Shown: positions 55,401-64,000, counted from the stretch's first letter. The stretch: DNA of 64,000 bases from Mucilaginibacter oryzae (GCF_003148845.1 NZ_QGHA01000001.1:1054001-1118000); one strand, 5' to 3'. A program made the numbers and translations. Notes: a model not told the origin generated them from the letters alone.

Positions 55401-56041
55401 CTGCGGTGGCTGCCGTTGGTAATTATTGGCCTGAACGTACTTTGGTTATCGCCCGCAACCGCTTCGTTAACGGTGAGGTACATATCCAGGTCGCCGTCGT
55501 TATCATAATCAAAAAACGAGGCCATGGTTGAGTGGAGCTTCACATTCAGCCCGTACTCCTTAGCCATTTCTTTAAAGCGCGGCACACCATCTTTACCAAT
55601 CCCCTGGTTTACATACAACAAGTTGGTGCGTTTAACCGAATCATCAAGCAAAGTATAGCATACGTAAATATCCATCAGGCCATCGTTATTGATATCAACA
55701 ACGGCTACGCCCCTGCCCCAGCCACCGCTGCCGCGTACGCCTGCCGCATCGGTAACATCGTCAAACTTCATATCGCCTTTATTCAGGTATAGCTTATTTG
55801 ATGTGGTATTGGCTACAAAATATATATCCTGTAATCCATCATTATTAAAATCGCCTATCCCTACGCCGCCGCCATTATACAGGTTAAGCTTGGTGAGCGG
55901 GTTGATGGTATCATTTTCAACAATAGTATTATTAAAAGTAATACCCGAATGCGAAGAGGGAACCTGTTCAAACAGCGTATTTTTTTTACATCCGGTTACA
56001 GCAAATGCCAGCAGCAATACAAAGGGGATAAAATACTTCAT
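52430..56041 (-). CDS. Giant FG-GAP/UnbV (ASPIC) lipoprotein
   Basis: A 1203-residue lipoprotein (lipobox VTGC-KKN, C18). It has two sets of FG-GAP/VCBS blades (about 50-500 and 650-1120) with DxNxDGxxD loops such as DFNNDGLQDIY, DINRDGWKDIY, DADGDGDLDLY and DFDGDGNLDVA. Between them (about 510-630) is an ASPIC/UnbV domain (HFGLGNIGELDSVVIRWDNG, NVKTNQTLQVK). A small beta domain closes the C-terminus. Such proteins are surface-exposed and usually accompany SusC/SusD genes; their substrate is unknown. It starts 77 bp after SusD. Confidence 0.9.
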   Translation of the reverse strand: MKYFIPFVLLLAFAVTGCKKNTLFEQVPSSHSGITFNNTIVENDTINPLTKLNLYNGGGVGIGDFNNDGLQDIYFVANTTSNKLYLNKGDMKFDDVTDAAGVRGSGGWGRGVAVVDINNDGLMDIYVCYTLLDDSVKRTNLLYVNQGIGKDGVPRFKEMAKEYGLNVKLHSTMASFFDYDNDGDLDMYLTVNEAVAGDNQSTFRPIITNGSHRSTGQLYRCDWDAKLNHPVYTNVSKQAGIGTEGYGHAATIVDINRDGWKDIYVTNDFLTDNILYINNGNGTFTDKVQEYFKHTAFSSMGQDIEDVNNDGLADVFEVDMNPEDNYRKKMFMPPNNYQIFQNFDRYKYQYQYTRNTLQINNGPRLGGNDSIGDPSFSDVAFLSGVGQTDWSWGPMITDFDNDGYRDIIITNGYPRDVTDHDFITFRQMAYSVASTKQVLEQIPIVKIPNYAFKNTNGLSFEDVTKSWGLGVPSFSNGCAYADLDNDGSMDMVINNIDDEAFIYKNTARKKDLNSSNYLHIQFHGGPKNLNGLGAFADIYYDHGKHQYYENTPYRGYLSTIQNIAHFGLGNIGELDSVVIRWDNGKKQVLTNVKTNQTLQVKIADARLDYSNHHPAVDHASLFKDVTQSAGITYRHQEQDYIDFNVQKMIPHKLSEYTPAVAVGDVDGNGFDDMVVGGTTKYPAQLLLQQANGKFTQRDLVPRPKVIQAANTTDMAHMVSPVQVKDEGMLLFDADGDGDLDLYVASGGNESEPGSANYQDRLYVNDGKGNFKLQPDALPKNLTSKLCVKAADINRDGKIDLFVSGRVDPWNYPKPVSSFILRNDSKNGVIKFTDISASVAKELNNIGLVCDATFTDFNNDGWPDLILTGEWMPITFLKNDHGSFKNVTAATGVENKLGWWNTIAAGDFDHDGDTDYIVGNTGLNTFYKASDQYPIYITAKDFDNNGSYDAFPSVFLKDQEGKMQEFPAYGRDDVVKQMISMRTRFQNYRSFAVATMDSVITPKMREGALRLKVNYLQSVYLRNDGGGKFTALPLPVEAQMSELCGITVDDFDGDGNLDVALNGNDYGTEVATGRYDAFNGLLLKGDGKGGFKPQTILNSGIYIPGDGKALVKLRGVNGNYLLAATQNRGAMKLFELKRPVKTISLQPFDVFATIRYKNGKTAKQEFYNGNSFLSQSGRFFNIESNMASVTVTDSFGHQRAVPIN

Positions 56042-56118
56042 TATGGATATCAGGCTATAAAAAAGGTGGAGACAAACATCTCCACCTAAAGTTAGAATAT
56101 TTAAAAACCAAAGGTTAA

Positions 56119-57894
56119 TTAATAACCAGGATTTTGTTTAAGTTTTGAAGCACCGGTCGAACCTGAAAGATCAATCTGACTTTGTGGTATTGCATAATAC
56201 TCATTTTTACCTTTGGTAAAGTGAGCTCCGTTAAGCTGTGAGTTAATGTTAACATCATAAGCAAAAAACGCGTTGATCTCATTAGCCATGCTGCCTGTAC
56301 CGTTATCCCAGCGCTGTAAATCGAAGAAACGCTGACCTTCCATCGCTAACTCCAGTTTACGCTCAAAGTGGATGGCTGTGCGGGCATAGTTTTTATCAGC
56401 AAAAGCACCTGCCGGGTAAAGACCAACAAAATAGTTATCGGCTTTGGTAGTTTTTATCACATACTCAGATTTAGAAGGATCATAAGGCGAATCTTTATAA
56501 ACCCACCAAACTGTATTTTGTGCCCGTGCGCGAACCTGATTAACTAAGGTTAAAGCTGTATTGACATCGCCTGCTTCAACTTCGGCTTCGGCAGCCATTA
56601 ATAATACATCGCTCCAACGCATTAAGTTCACATTATTTGAAGTAACCTCATTAGCGGCCCAATAGTTTTCAGTACTTGAGTTGGTGCCTTTTTCGGCAGA
56701 CGAATAAACGTTTTTACGTGGATTGAAAACACCGTTTGTTGTAGGGTCACGAATCCAGCTTGCCGGAGGGTTGCCCCAATCAAGGTAAGGAATATTTGGA
56801 CGGCCCATGGTGATATCGATACGAGGATCAATAGTACCGGTATACGGGTCAGTTTTGCCGCTTACCTTTTTACCATCGTTAAATGTAGTAAATAAAGGTA
56901 AACCTGTAACTGCGTCGGTTTTAAATGAATTACCTAACGATTGTGAAGGATTAAACCAACCGCAGCATGCACCCGGGCCGCTGTTGTAAGGGAAGTTTAG
57001 CTCATCACCAGTGTTACCGTTGTTACCGCCAGAATTATCGTTAACCGAAGCCTGGGCAGCGAAAACAGATTCAACACTGTTTTTCTGACCAGCCTGCGGG
57101 CTAAAGTTTTGCTGAAAGTTGGCATTCAATGCAAACTTATCGCCGCTTGGTTTAGTACCGTTAGCAATCAGGTCGCGGAATAAAGGTAATGCTTCAGTAT
57201 ATTTATGCTGGAACATTTTTGCTTTAGCAAGATAAGCCTGGGCTATCCATTTATTGGCACGGCCTTTTTGAGCCTGCAATGCAGGAATGTTATCTATACC
57301 TGCCTGCAAATCCTTTTCAATATCAGGCCAGATGTCTTTATCGTTTGGCTGGTTAGCGTCTGTTACCGTTTCATCAACATAAGGGATCATGTTGTACATC
57401 TTCTTTAATTCGAAGTAATAATACCCCCTCAAAAACCTGGCTTCACCGGTAATTCTTTTTACGTCAGCGGCAGAGATATCTTTAGCTAAAGCCAAAGCAC
57501 GCAGTACGTCGTTAGCGCGGTTAACCCCATTAAACAATAACGTGTATTTATCCCTGATGTAAGGATTAGAAGTGGTATAAGTAAAGTTACCCACCGGTAA
57601 AGCATCATTACCACCATCTGATGGTTCAGACCCTTTGTAAGCATCGCCGGCTGCAACGCTACCGAATAACCAATTTGAACCGGCCGCATTGATACCGCCG
57701 CCAATACCACCAACGCCATCGAGCAAGGAATAAGCACCTATCAATAAACTTTCAACACCGGTTTTATTGGCTACAATTTCCGGGCTTAAACTTTGAAGGA
57801 TGGGCCTGTTAAGCATATCCTTACGGCACGCATACACCAGGCACACCAATAGTGATGCTATGGGTATGATTAGTTTTATCTGGAATTTTTTCAT
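56119..57894 (-). CDS. RagB/SusD family outer-membrane lipoprotein (second locus)
   Basis: 591 residues from the ATG at 57894 (MKKFQIKLIIPIASLLVCLV); an in-frame ATG at 57918 would precede the signal peptide by eight residues. The lipobox is LVYAC-RKD. SusD signatures: GVNRANDVLRALALAK, ARFLRGYYYFELKKMYN, the MRWSDVLLMAAEAEVEAG block, LVNQVRARA and the C-terminal FERKLELAMEGQRFFDLQRW. Typical SusD proteins are 480-600 residues, so this is at the long end. It starts 27 bp after SusC. Confidence 0.94.
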   Translation of the reverse strand: MKKFQIKLIIPIASLLVCLVYACRKDMLNRPILQSLSPEIVANKTGVESLLIGAYSLLDGVGGIGGGINAAGSNWLFGSVAAGDAYKGSEPSDGGNDALPVGNFTYTTSNPYIRDKYTLLFNGVNRANDVLRALALAKDISAADVKRITGEARFLRGYYYFELKKMYNMIPYVDETVTDANQPNDKDIWPDIEKDLQAGIDNIPALQAQKGRANKWIAQAYLAKAKMFQHKYTEALPLFRDLIANGTKPSGDKFALNANFQQNFSPQAGQKNSVESVFAAQASVNDNSGGNNGNTGDELNFPYNSGPGACCGWFNPSQSLGNSFKTDAVTGLPLFTTFNDGKKVSGKTDPYTGTIDPRIDITMGRPNIPYLDWGNPPASWIRDPTTNGVFNPRKNVYSSAEKGTNSSTENYWAANEVTSNNVNLMRWSDVLLMAAEAEVEAGDVNTALTLVNQVRARAQNTVWWVYKDSPYDPSKSEYVIKTTKADNYFVGLYPAGAFADKNYARTAIHFERKLELAMEGQRFFDLQRWDNGTGSMANEINAFFAYDVNINSQLNGAHFTKGKNEYYAIPQSQIDLSGSTGASKLKQNPGY

Positions 57895-57921
57895 GACTTT
57901 TAAATTAAATATTTTCACACA

Positions 57922-60900
57922 TTAAAAAGAGGCGTTAACACCAATGTTATAGATCTTTTGACCGGCTGGATAGTTACCAAAATCGATACCGAAGCTGGTA
58001 TTATCTGTTAAGTTTGAAGGCTGAAGTTCAGGATCCAAACCTGTGTACTTGGTAATGGTGAATAAGTTGTTAGCTAACAAATAAAATCTAAGCCTTTTAA
58101 TACCCAGCGCTTTGATTTTGGAGTTTGGAATAGTATAACCTAAAGTTAATGATTTTAACCTTACATACGTACCGCTTTCCACATACCATGAGTTTGGTTC
58201 GCCGGTGTTGTCGGCATTAGCTGTCCTGGTTAATACCGGGATAGTTGCCTGGCTGTTATCAGCGCCTGGTTTCCAAACTTTAGGGCCCAATATATCGGCG
58301 CTTACGTTACCTGTAAATACTTGTGGGAAATAAGTCCAGTATTTAATGTAGTTAAAGATTTTGCCACCGAACGAACCGTAAAGGAACGCGTTCAGATCAA
58401 AGTTTTTGTAGCTTAGGTTCATGGTGAAACCACCTGTAAATTTAGGGTTTGGGTTCCCAATGAAGGTTTTGTCATTCACATCGATCTTACCATCGCCGTT
58501 TACGTCGGCATATTTAAACAAACCCGGCTTCGCGTTGCCGTCAGTTGGTGAAGCTGCAATATCGGCGGCATCACGGTATAAACCAATAACTTTATAGCCA
58601 TAAAACTCGCCCACCGGCTGGCCTGGCTGCAACCTTACAAAGTTTTGGATACGGGTTGAACCGGCGCTGTTTTTATCAAGGTATTTCTGCCCATTCAAAT
58701 CTGTTACTTTATTTGAATAATGGCTCAGGTTCAAGCTCAGATCAAATTTCAAATCAGAACCAACATTACCGTGATAGCTTGTTACGATTTCAAAACCTTT
58801 ATTTTTGATGTTACCACCGTTAATATAAGGTCTTTTTTCAACATCAAGCGGTGCAAGCGAATATTTAGGATCTCCTGATAGGAATAATAAACCTGTAACT
58901 GATTTCTCGAAATACTCAAAACTGAAATCTAATTTGTTATTCAGCAAAGTAGCATCAAAACCTATGTTTTTAATTTTATCAGTTTCCCATGATGTAGCTG
59001 GGTTGCCTAATTGTTTGCGATAGATGCCGGGAACGGTTTTGTTACCTGTACCTGTGATATCGTAATTTGAGTTACCATATGATTGCGCAAAGAGGGTATA
59101 AGCATTGCTCAGTTGCGTTTCAACACCGGCAAGTGAACCTAAACTACCGTAGCTGGCACGAATTTTCATATCATTTAACCAGCTGATATTTTTCATGAAC
59201 GATTCTTTTGAGATCCTCCAACCTGCAGTTACAGCAGGGAAGGTACCCCATTGCTGGCCGGGAGCAAAATATGATGAACCATCGCGACGAACGGTTGCAC
59301 CTAAGATATACTTTTCATCAAACTGGTAATCCAATTTAGCGAAATATGAAAGCAGGCCTGCATCAAATAACTGATCTACAGCAACACTTGGCGGGTTCGC
59401 GCCATTGGCTACAGTTACATAGTTAGGATCGAACGAAATATTGTAATTACCACCGCCTGCCTGGATACCGCGACGATAAGTAGTTATAGCTTCAGAACCA
59501 GCTAAAAAATTGATGCTGTGTTTACCAAACTGTTGTTTGTAGTTTAACGTGTTGGTCCAGGTGTACTGGCTGTTATAACCGGCAACTTCGGTAAAACCAT
59601 TGGTTGCAGTGTTACCTTCCGAGTTTTCGTAAGCCGGAACTGTAAAATAGTAGTAGTAGTAGTTATCAACAGTACCGCCAAACTGGGTGCGGATGGTGAA
59701 GTGTTTCAGGAAATCAACTTCGGCAAAAAGGTTACCTGTAATATCCCAGTTGTTATTACGGTCGTTCGCTTTACGCATCTGAACAGCAACCGGGTTGCTT
59801 GAGTTACCCAGGCTACCTGAACGTGTACCGGCAAAATTGCCTTTGATGTCATAAACCGGAATTATAGGTGGTTCGCGGTAAATGTATGATATCGCGTTAC
59901 CCTCGTTTTGGTTATTGCTCAGGTTAGGGCTTCTTTTATAAAATATATAAGCATTTTCACCCACACGAATGTGCGGACCAATTGCAAATTGAGTATTTGC
60001 CCTTACCGAATAGCGTTTAAAATAAGTATTTAATAAAGTACCTTGTTGATTAAGGTAGTTAACAGACATTAAGTAGGTTGATTTATCGCTACCACCGCTG
60101 GCCGTAATGTTGTGACTTTGTACCGGAGCCGGTTTAAACACCTCATGAAACCAGTCGGTACCTTGTTTATTGGCACGGGTTATCTGGTTATCAGTAACAG
60201 AAGGGTTTAAAAGGTAAGTTGAAGGGTTGGTATTAGGGTCGCCTTCTTTAGCGCCCGCAGGTGTGATATAATCAGGGATAGTCCAGGTACCTGTTTTTCC
60301 GGGGTCGTACTGCGGGTTACCATCTGCCAATGGGCTTGTGCCATCATCTTTAGGGCTGTTTTTATAAGATTCATAAATTGCCTCTACATAGGTTTTGGTA
60401 TCGGCAAGTTTAAAACCATCTTTTAAAGGCCTTTGGGTACCGTAGTAAGCATCATAGGTAATAGTAGCTGCACCGCTTTTACCTTTTTTGGTTGTAACCA
60501 CAACTACACCGTTTGAACCACGAACACCATAAATTGAAGCCTGGCCATCTTTCAATACCTGCATCGATTCAATATCGTTAGGGTTAACGTCGTTCAGAGA
60601 GCCCTGAACACCATCGATAACGATAAGCGGTGTTGTATTGAAGATAGAACCCACACCACGCACGTTTACAGTTGTGTTGGCGCCGGGATTACCCGAGTTT
60701 ACTACTGTAACACCCGCAGCAGTACCTTGAAGTAAGCTTGCTGTGTTTGATGCCGGTACCGTTTTCATGGTAGCCACGTTAACTACCGATACCGAACCGG
60801 TGATATCCTTTTTACGTTGGGCGGTGTAACCTGTTACCACAACCTCGTTCAGCGTACTGTTGCCCGATTGAAGTGTGATGCGAATGAATAAATCGGTACC

Positions 60901-61170
60901 AACCTTAACCTCGGTACTTTGATAGCCGATGTATGATACCACCAGGGTATTGCCCGGGCTTAGGGTTAAGGTGAATTCACCGTTAACATCAGTTACAGTA
61001 CCGGTACTTGTACCTTTAACGCGTACGGACGCGCCAACCACGGGAAGCTTATCGTCGCTGCCGATAACCTTTCCTTTGTACTTTGTTTGTGCTGTAACTA
61101 CCAATGAAGACACCAGGCAGCATAGCAGCAAACCCAGGAACCTTCCTTTGAGGAGTAAACTTTTAAACAT
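57922..61170 (-). CDS. SusC/RagA TonB-dependent transporter (second locus)
   Basis: A 1082-residue outer-membrane channel. Signal peptide about 1-27, carboxypeptidase-regulatory-like domain (about 30-105, GKVIGSDDKLPVVGASVRVK, VVSYIGYQSTEV), TonB box/plug start LNEVVVTGYTAQRKKDITGS, plug with GVGSIFNTTPLIVIDG and SIYGVRGSNGVVVVTT, barrel ending IYNIGVNASF. Unlike the first SusC it has no STN domain, so it does not signal through FecR, and no sigma factor is nearby; regulation must act through the 0.9-kb region upstream. It is first in the operon with SusD, UnbV, haloperoxidase-like and cytochrome-type genes. Confidence 0.95.
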   Translation of the reverse strand: MFKSLLLKGRFLGLLLCCLVSSLVVTAQTKYKGKVIGSDDKLPVVGASVRVKGTSTGTVTDVNGEFTLTLSPGNTLVVSYIGYQSTEVKVGTDLFIRITLQSGNSTLNEVVVTGYTAQRKKDITGSVSVVNVATMKTVPASNTASLLQGTAAGVTVVNSGNPGANTTVNVRGVGSIFNTTPLIVIDGVQGSLNDVNPNDIESMQVLKDGQASIYGVRGSNGVVVVTTKKGKSGAATITYDAYYGTQRPLKDGFKLADTKTYVEAIYESYKNSPKDDGTSPLADGNPQYDPGKTGTWTIPDYITPAGAKEGDPNTNPSTYLLNPSVTDNQITRANKQGTDWFHEVFKPAPVQSHNITASGGSDKSTYLMSVNYLNQQGTLLNTYFKRYSVRANTQFAIGPHIRVGENAYIFYKRSPNLSNNQNEGNAISYIYREPPIIPVYDIKGNFAGTRSGSLGNSSNPVAVQMRKANDRNNNWDITGNLFAEVDFLKHFTIRTQFGGTVDNYYYYYFTVPAYENSEGNTATNGFTEVAGYNSQYTWTNTLNYKQQFGKHSINFLAGSEAITTYRRGIQAGGGNYNISFDPNYVTVANGANPPSVAVDQLFDAGLLSYFAKLDYQFDEKYILGATVRRDGSSYFAPGQQWGTFPAVTAGWRISKESFMKNISWLNDMKIRASYGSLGSLAGVETQLSNAYTLFAQSYGNSNYDITGTGNKTVPGIYRKQLGNPATSWETDKIKNIGFDATLLNNKLDFSFEYFEKSVTGLLFLSGDPKYSLAPLDVEKRPYINGGNIKNKGFEIVTSYHGNVGSDLKFDLSLNLSHYSNKVTDLNGQKYLDKNSAGSTRIQNFVRLQPGQPVGEFYGYKVIGLYRDAADIAASPTDGNAKPGLFKYADVNGDGKIDVNDKTFIGNPNPKFTGGFTMNLSYKNFDLNAFLYGSFGGKIFNYIKYWTYFPQVFTGNVSADILGPKVWKPGADNSQATIPVLTRTANADNTGEPNSWYVESGTYVRLKSLTLGYTIPNSKIKALGIKRLRFYLLANNLFTITKYTGLDPELQPSNLTDNTSFGIDFGNYPAGQKIYNIGVNASF

Positions 61171-61585
61171 GAGATTGAGATTTAGTTGATTAATATATTT
61201 GATTTAAGTTTTTTGGTCGTATTTGAAGGCTTATGTTTTGAGATAGACATGAATATTCCTGCGTGCAGGCCTGTTATAAAGGGCAATTGTGAGATGAGGC
61301 CCGTTTAACAAACTGCTGTGAGATGAAATGCAGGAAGTAAAAAAATGTAAAGGTTTTATCATATAATCTTCTCTCGCGTAATTTTTTAAACTTTTAGCGT
61401 ATTATCACCGTTTTTTCATGCTTCTCTTTAGGAGAAAAGCACTTAGGTTAACATGTTATAATAATATCAGATTCGGTACATTTTCTGCCGTTGCAGAAAT
61501 TTATATTGGCTATGGAACTAATGTAAACAGAGTGTATTGTTTACACAAGTAAAAAAAGCAGATTTACAAATTAATTATTTATAAC

Positions 61586-61941
61586 AACATTTATGCGCAA
61601 AAATCACAAAATGAAAAGTATTTGTTAATACATTATTAACGTATAGCTTATTTTTTTAAAAATATCGTATTGTTAAATTGTTGCTATAATCAAATAATAG
61701 CTCTCCGAAAGGTTAACAAAACAATAAATATAATTGCTCATGTACCTTTCATCCTCATTTTTAATCCCATTTTAATAAATGTAAAGCCGGTGTCAATATT
61801 TCATCAAAGTGTTAAAATATCATCATGCCTAAAAATACTGTCATGTTTACATTTATCATAATTAACCAATAATAAATGTAAAAAATACATTTCCCAAAAC
61901 ATTGCTCTACCCGCAATAAATGTTTAAATAACATTTATTGC
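61586..61941. promoter_or_regulatory. Cluster of ATAAATGT words and two palindromes upstream of SusC
   Basis: The 8-mer ACATTTAT or its inverse ATAAATGT occurs six times: near 61586, 61775, 61846, 61872, 61913 and 61930. Four of them make two inverted repeats: TTTACATTTAT/ATAAATGTAAA (61846-61856 and 61872-61882) and a perfect 12-bp pair GCAATAAATGTT/AACATTTATTGC (61913-61924 and 61930-61941). This suggests a regulator binding region or recruitment of a repressor, about 0.4-0.8 kb from the SusC start. Apart from this and the terminator at 61989, the 61171-62101 gap is AT-rich and shows no gene or clear TAnnTTTG box. Confidence 0.5.
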
Positions 61942-61988
61942 AATCGATTTCACAGCACTAAATCAGCGGATCATTTATTTTTAGCAAA

Positions 61989-62022
61989 ACAAAAAAGCAC
62001 CGGAAAGTAATATCCGGTGCTT
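61989..62022 (-). terminator. Intrinsic terminator downstream of the GH3 gene
   Basis: On the minus strand AAGCACCGGA (62022-62013) pairs with TCCGGTGCTT (62004-61995) and is followed by TTTT and GTTTTGC. It lies about 80 bases after the GH3 stop codon and separates GH3 from the SusC operon. Confidence 0.8.
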
Positions 62023-62101
62023 CTGGGAATATTTTTTTATATCGAAAAATATCCCGGCAGTTTTTAACAAGGTGCTAAAAATGTATTATACCATTTTGCC
62101 G

Positions 62102-64000
62102 TTATTTAGCCCACCACACCGAAGCGTTGCGGGTGTTTGCAGAGTTTGTTCCGATCTGGATTATAAATTCGCCCGGCTCCCAATCGTACTTTAGCTGGCT
62201 ATTGTAAAACTTCAATTGCTCGGGCGTAATTTTAAAGCTAACCTGTTTTGATTCGCCCGGCTGCAGGTTTACTTTCTGATAGTTTTTTAACTCCTTTACC
62301 GAGCGGCTGATGCTGGCTACCGGATCGCTGATGTACAATTGTACCACCTCTTCACCTGCATACTTACCTGTATTGGTTAAAGTAACAGTTGCCGTTAAGG
62401 TTTCGTTACCTTTCAATTTGGTTTTGCTTAAATTAACATCACTGTAGCTAAAAGTGGTATAACTTAAGCCGTAACCAAAAGGATAAAGCGGATCGTTAGA
62501 GATATCCAGGTAATTCGACCTGAATTTTGACGGCCCGCCGGTATATGGCCTGCCGGTATTTTTGTGGTTATAATAAATCGGGATCTGGCCTACACTTCGC
62601 GGGAAGGTAGCCGTCAGTTTACCGGCAGGGTTATAATCGCCAAATAACACATCGGCAATAGCGTTACCGGCTTCGGTACCCGGCGCCCAAACGTCGAGTA
62701 TAGCGCTGGCATGCTGATCTTCCCAGGTTAAGGTAAGCGGGCGGCCGTTAAATAACACGATAACCATTGGCTTGCCCAGTTTTGAAAGTTCTTTCAGCAT
62801 GTTTTTCTGGCTTTCCGGAATATCGATATCCGAGCGGCTCGATGATTCGCCCGACATGCTTTGCGATTCGCCTACCACCGCTACAATCACATCAGATTTT
62901 TTGGCAACGTCAACAGCTTCCTGTAAAAGCTGAGCGGCCGGTTTGGCATCAACCGAAACCATACCCGGGCCAAAGTTAAGCCGTTGAATAAACAGGCTGT
63001 CCTCGGTAATATTAGCGCCTTTGGCATAGTTAACGGCAACGTTATTACCCACTACGTTTTTAATGCCCTCCATTACGCTTACCGATTTTTGCCATTCGCC
63101 GGCAATAACCCAGGTACCCAGCATATCGCGGTGGTTATCGGCCAGCGGGCCAACCAAAGCTATACTACCCGATTTTTTTAACGGCAGGGTCTGGTTATTA
63201 TTTTTTAATAACACAAACGAGTGCTTGGTGATCTCCCTGGCGGCAGCGCGGTTGGCTGCTGATAATTCTTCTTTAGCCTCCTTATCCGCATCCATCGATT
63301 TATAGGGGTTTTCGAACAAACCTAATTTGTACTTCGCCTCTAAAACACGCTGACAGGCCAAATCAATTTCCTGCTGGGTGATCTTTTTCTGCTTCAATGA
63401 GCTTTTTAAAGTTTTCAAGAAGCCCTCGCCCACCATATCCATATCCAAACCGGCTTTAAGCGCAAGTGCCGATACCGTTTGCAAATCGCCAAGGCCGTGG
63501 GCTGTCATTTCATTCACCGCGGTATAATCAGATACCACAAAGCCTTTAAAACCCCATTGTTTCCTTAACAAATCGGTAAGTAACCATTGGTTACCTGTTG
63601 CAGGCACGCCATCTACGGTGTTAAACGAACTCATGAAACTACCAGCACCTGCATCAACAGCTGCTTTATAGGGCGGCAGGTAATCCTGGTACATTTTAAT
63701 GCGGCTCATATCAACGGTGTTATATTCGCGACCGGCCTCGGCACCGCCATATAACGCGAAGTGTTTTACGCAGGCCATTACCGCGTCGGCATTTTTCATG
63801 CTGGCGCCCTGGTAACCCTGTACCATGGCTTTAGCCACCTGCGAGCCATACCAGGGGTCTTCGCCCGAACCTTCGGAAATACGGCCCCAACGCGGATCGC
63901 GGGCGATATCAACCATTGGCGAAAATACCCAGTTCAGGCCTTCGCCCGTTGCTTCCTTAGCTGCGATTTGTGCCGATTGTTTGATCAGGTTCATATCCCA
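62102..64000 (-). CDS. bglX: Glycoside hydrolase family 3, beta-glucosidase (5' end off the window)
   Basis: The frame is open to the right edge (it reads W-D before the Met at 63994), so the N-terminus is outside; about 632 of the usual ~750 residues are present. The GH3 layout is visible: (beta/alpha)8 part with GEGLNWVFSPMVDIARDPRW and the nucleophile Asp in GFVVSDYTAV, the alpha/beta sandwich with the second-domain VVAVVGESQSMSGE (loop with catalytic Glu usually here), and a C-terminal fibronectin-III-like domain (SVKELKNYQKVNLQPGE, YDWEPGEFIIQIG). It cleaves beta-glucosides or related oligosaccharides in the periplasm. Similarity is strongest to BglX. It ends with its own terminator before the SusC locus, so co-regulation is not proven. 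Confidence 0.92.
   Translation of the reverse strand, partial: WDMNLIKQSAQIAAKEATGEGLNWVFSPMVDIARDPRWGRISEGSGEDPWYGSQVAKAMVQGYQGASMKNADAVMACVKHFALYGGAEAGREYNTVDMSRIKMYQDYLPPYKAAVDAGAGSFMSSFNTVDGVPATGNQWLLTDLLRKQWGFKGFVVSDYTAVNEMTAHGLGDLQTVSALALKAGLDMDMVGEGFLKTLKSSLKQKKITQQEIDLACQRVLEAKYKLGLFENPYKSMDADKEAKEELSAANRAAAREITKHSFVLLKNNNQTLPLKKSGSIALVGPLADNHRDMLGTWVIAGEWQKSVSVMEGIKNVVGNNVAVNYAKGANITEDSLFIQRLNFGPGMVSVDAKPAAQLLQEAVDVAKKSDVIVAVVGESQSMSGESSSRSDIDIPESQKNMLKELSKLGKPMVIVLFNGRPLTLTWEDQHASAILDVWAPGTEAGNAIADVLFGDYNPAGKLTATFPRSVGQIPIYYNHKNTGRPYTGGPSKFRSNYLDISNDPLYPFGYGLSYTTFSYSDVNLSKTKLKGNETLTATVTLTNTGKYAGEEVVQLYISDPVASISRSVKELKNYQKVNLQPGESKQVSFKITPEQLKFYNSQLKYDWEPGEFIIQIGTNSANTRNASVWWAK

Noticed and set aside
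61670..61861. 63-residue plus-strand open frame in the gap upstream of SusC
   Set aside because: Very AT-rich, no ribosome binding site, no recognisable sequence, and it overlaps the palindrome cluster.

Overview
The window looks like a chromosomal segment of a Bacteroidota bacterium, most likely family Sphingobacteriaceae (Mucilaginibacter or Pedobacter type). The signs are two SusC/SusD pairs, an ECF sigma/FecR pair, many lipoproteins of the Bacteroidota type (DUF4843, PKD-like), and promoters with the Bacteroidota -7 consensus TAnnTTTG (clear upstream of rpsA and tyrS). No rRNA, tRNA, CRISPR array, phage or classical transposase gene was seen. The genus is an inference from gene content only.

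Region by region. 1-7101 (minus strand): a sugar-use block running galactose mutarotase (galM), GH97 glycosidase, sugar-porter MFS permease and a DUF5107/TPR protein cut by the left edge. A divergent AraC-type activator lies at 7344-8234, with two direct repeats 21 bp apart between them. 8360-10138 (plus): three small genes of DUF families (DUF6886, DUF1801, DUF1684). 10248-28534 (minus): a large envelope locus. In transcription order it encodes an ECF sigma factor, a FecR anti-sigma factor, SusC with an N-terminal signalling domain, SusD, a DUF4843 lipoprotein, a PKD-like lipoprotein, two paralogous HExxH lipoproteins, a DUF4369-TlpA thioredoxin, a protein ending in a DsbD-alpha domain, a second TlpA and an M16 peptidase. 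This points to capture and processing of a protein or peptide substrate, but that is inference. 29031-32621: a split two-component system (beta-propeller/Y_Y_Y histidine kinase plus NarL-type regulator).

33020-39761: DUF3667 membrane protein, a PAS-LuxR regulator, a CPA1 Na+/H+ antiporter among small unknown genes (two of them secreted proteins with the same PFHxFW C-terminus), and a DUF3887-beta-lactamase-like serine hydrolase. 39771-42323: a pyrimidine block with pyrB and pyrR, separated by a small cassette with terminal inverted repeats that carries one four-helix-bundle gene. 42427-47930: rpsA, an AcpH-like protein, a DUF3892 protein and tyrS, bracketed by two arrays of one dispersed double-hairpin repeat in opposite orientations.

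47944-61170 (minus): the most unusual locus. A SusC/SusD pair is followed, with short gaps, by a very large FG-GAP/UnbV lipoprotein, a vanadium-haloperoxidase/PAP2-like lipoprotein and two paralogous lipoproteins that each join one c-type heme motif (CxxCH) to an FG-GAP propeller. I know no characterised system with this set. About 0.9 kb upstream is a GH3 beta-glucosidase (bglX-like) cut by the right edge. The intervening AT-rich region holds six copies of an 8-base word, four of them arranged in two inverted repeats.
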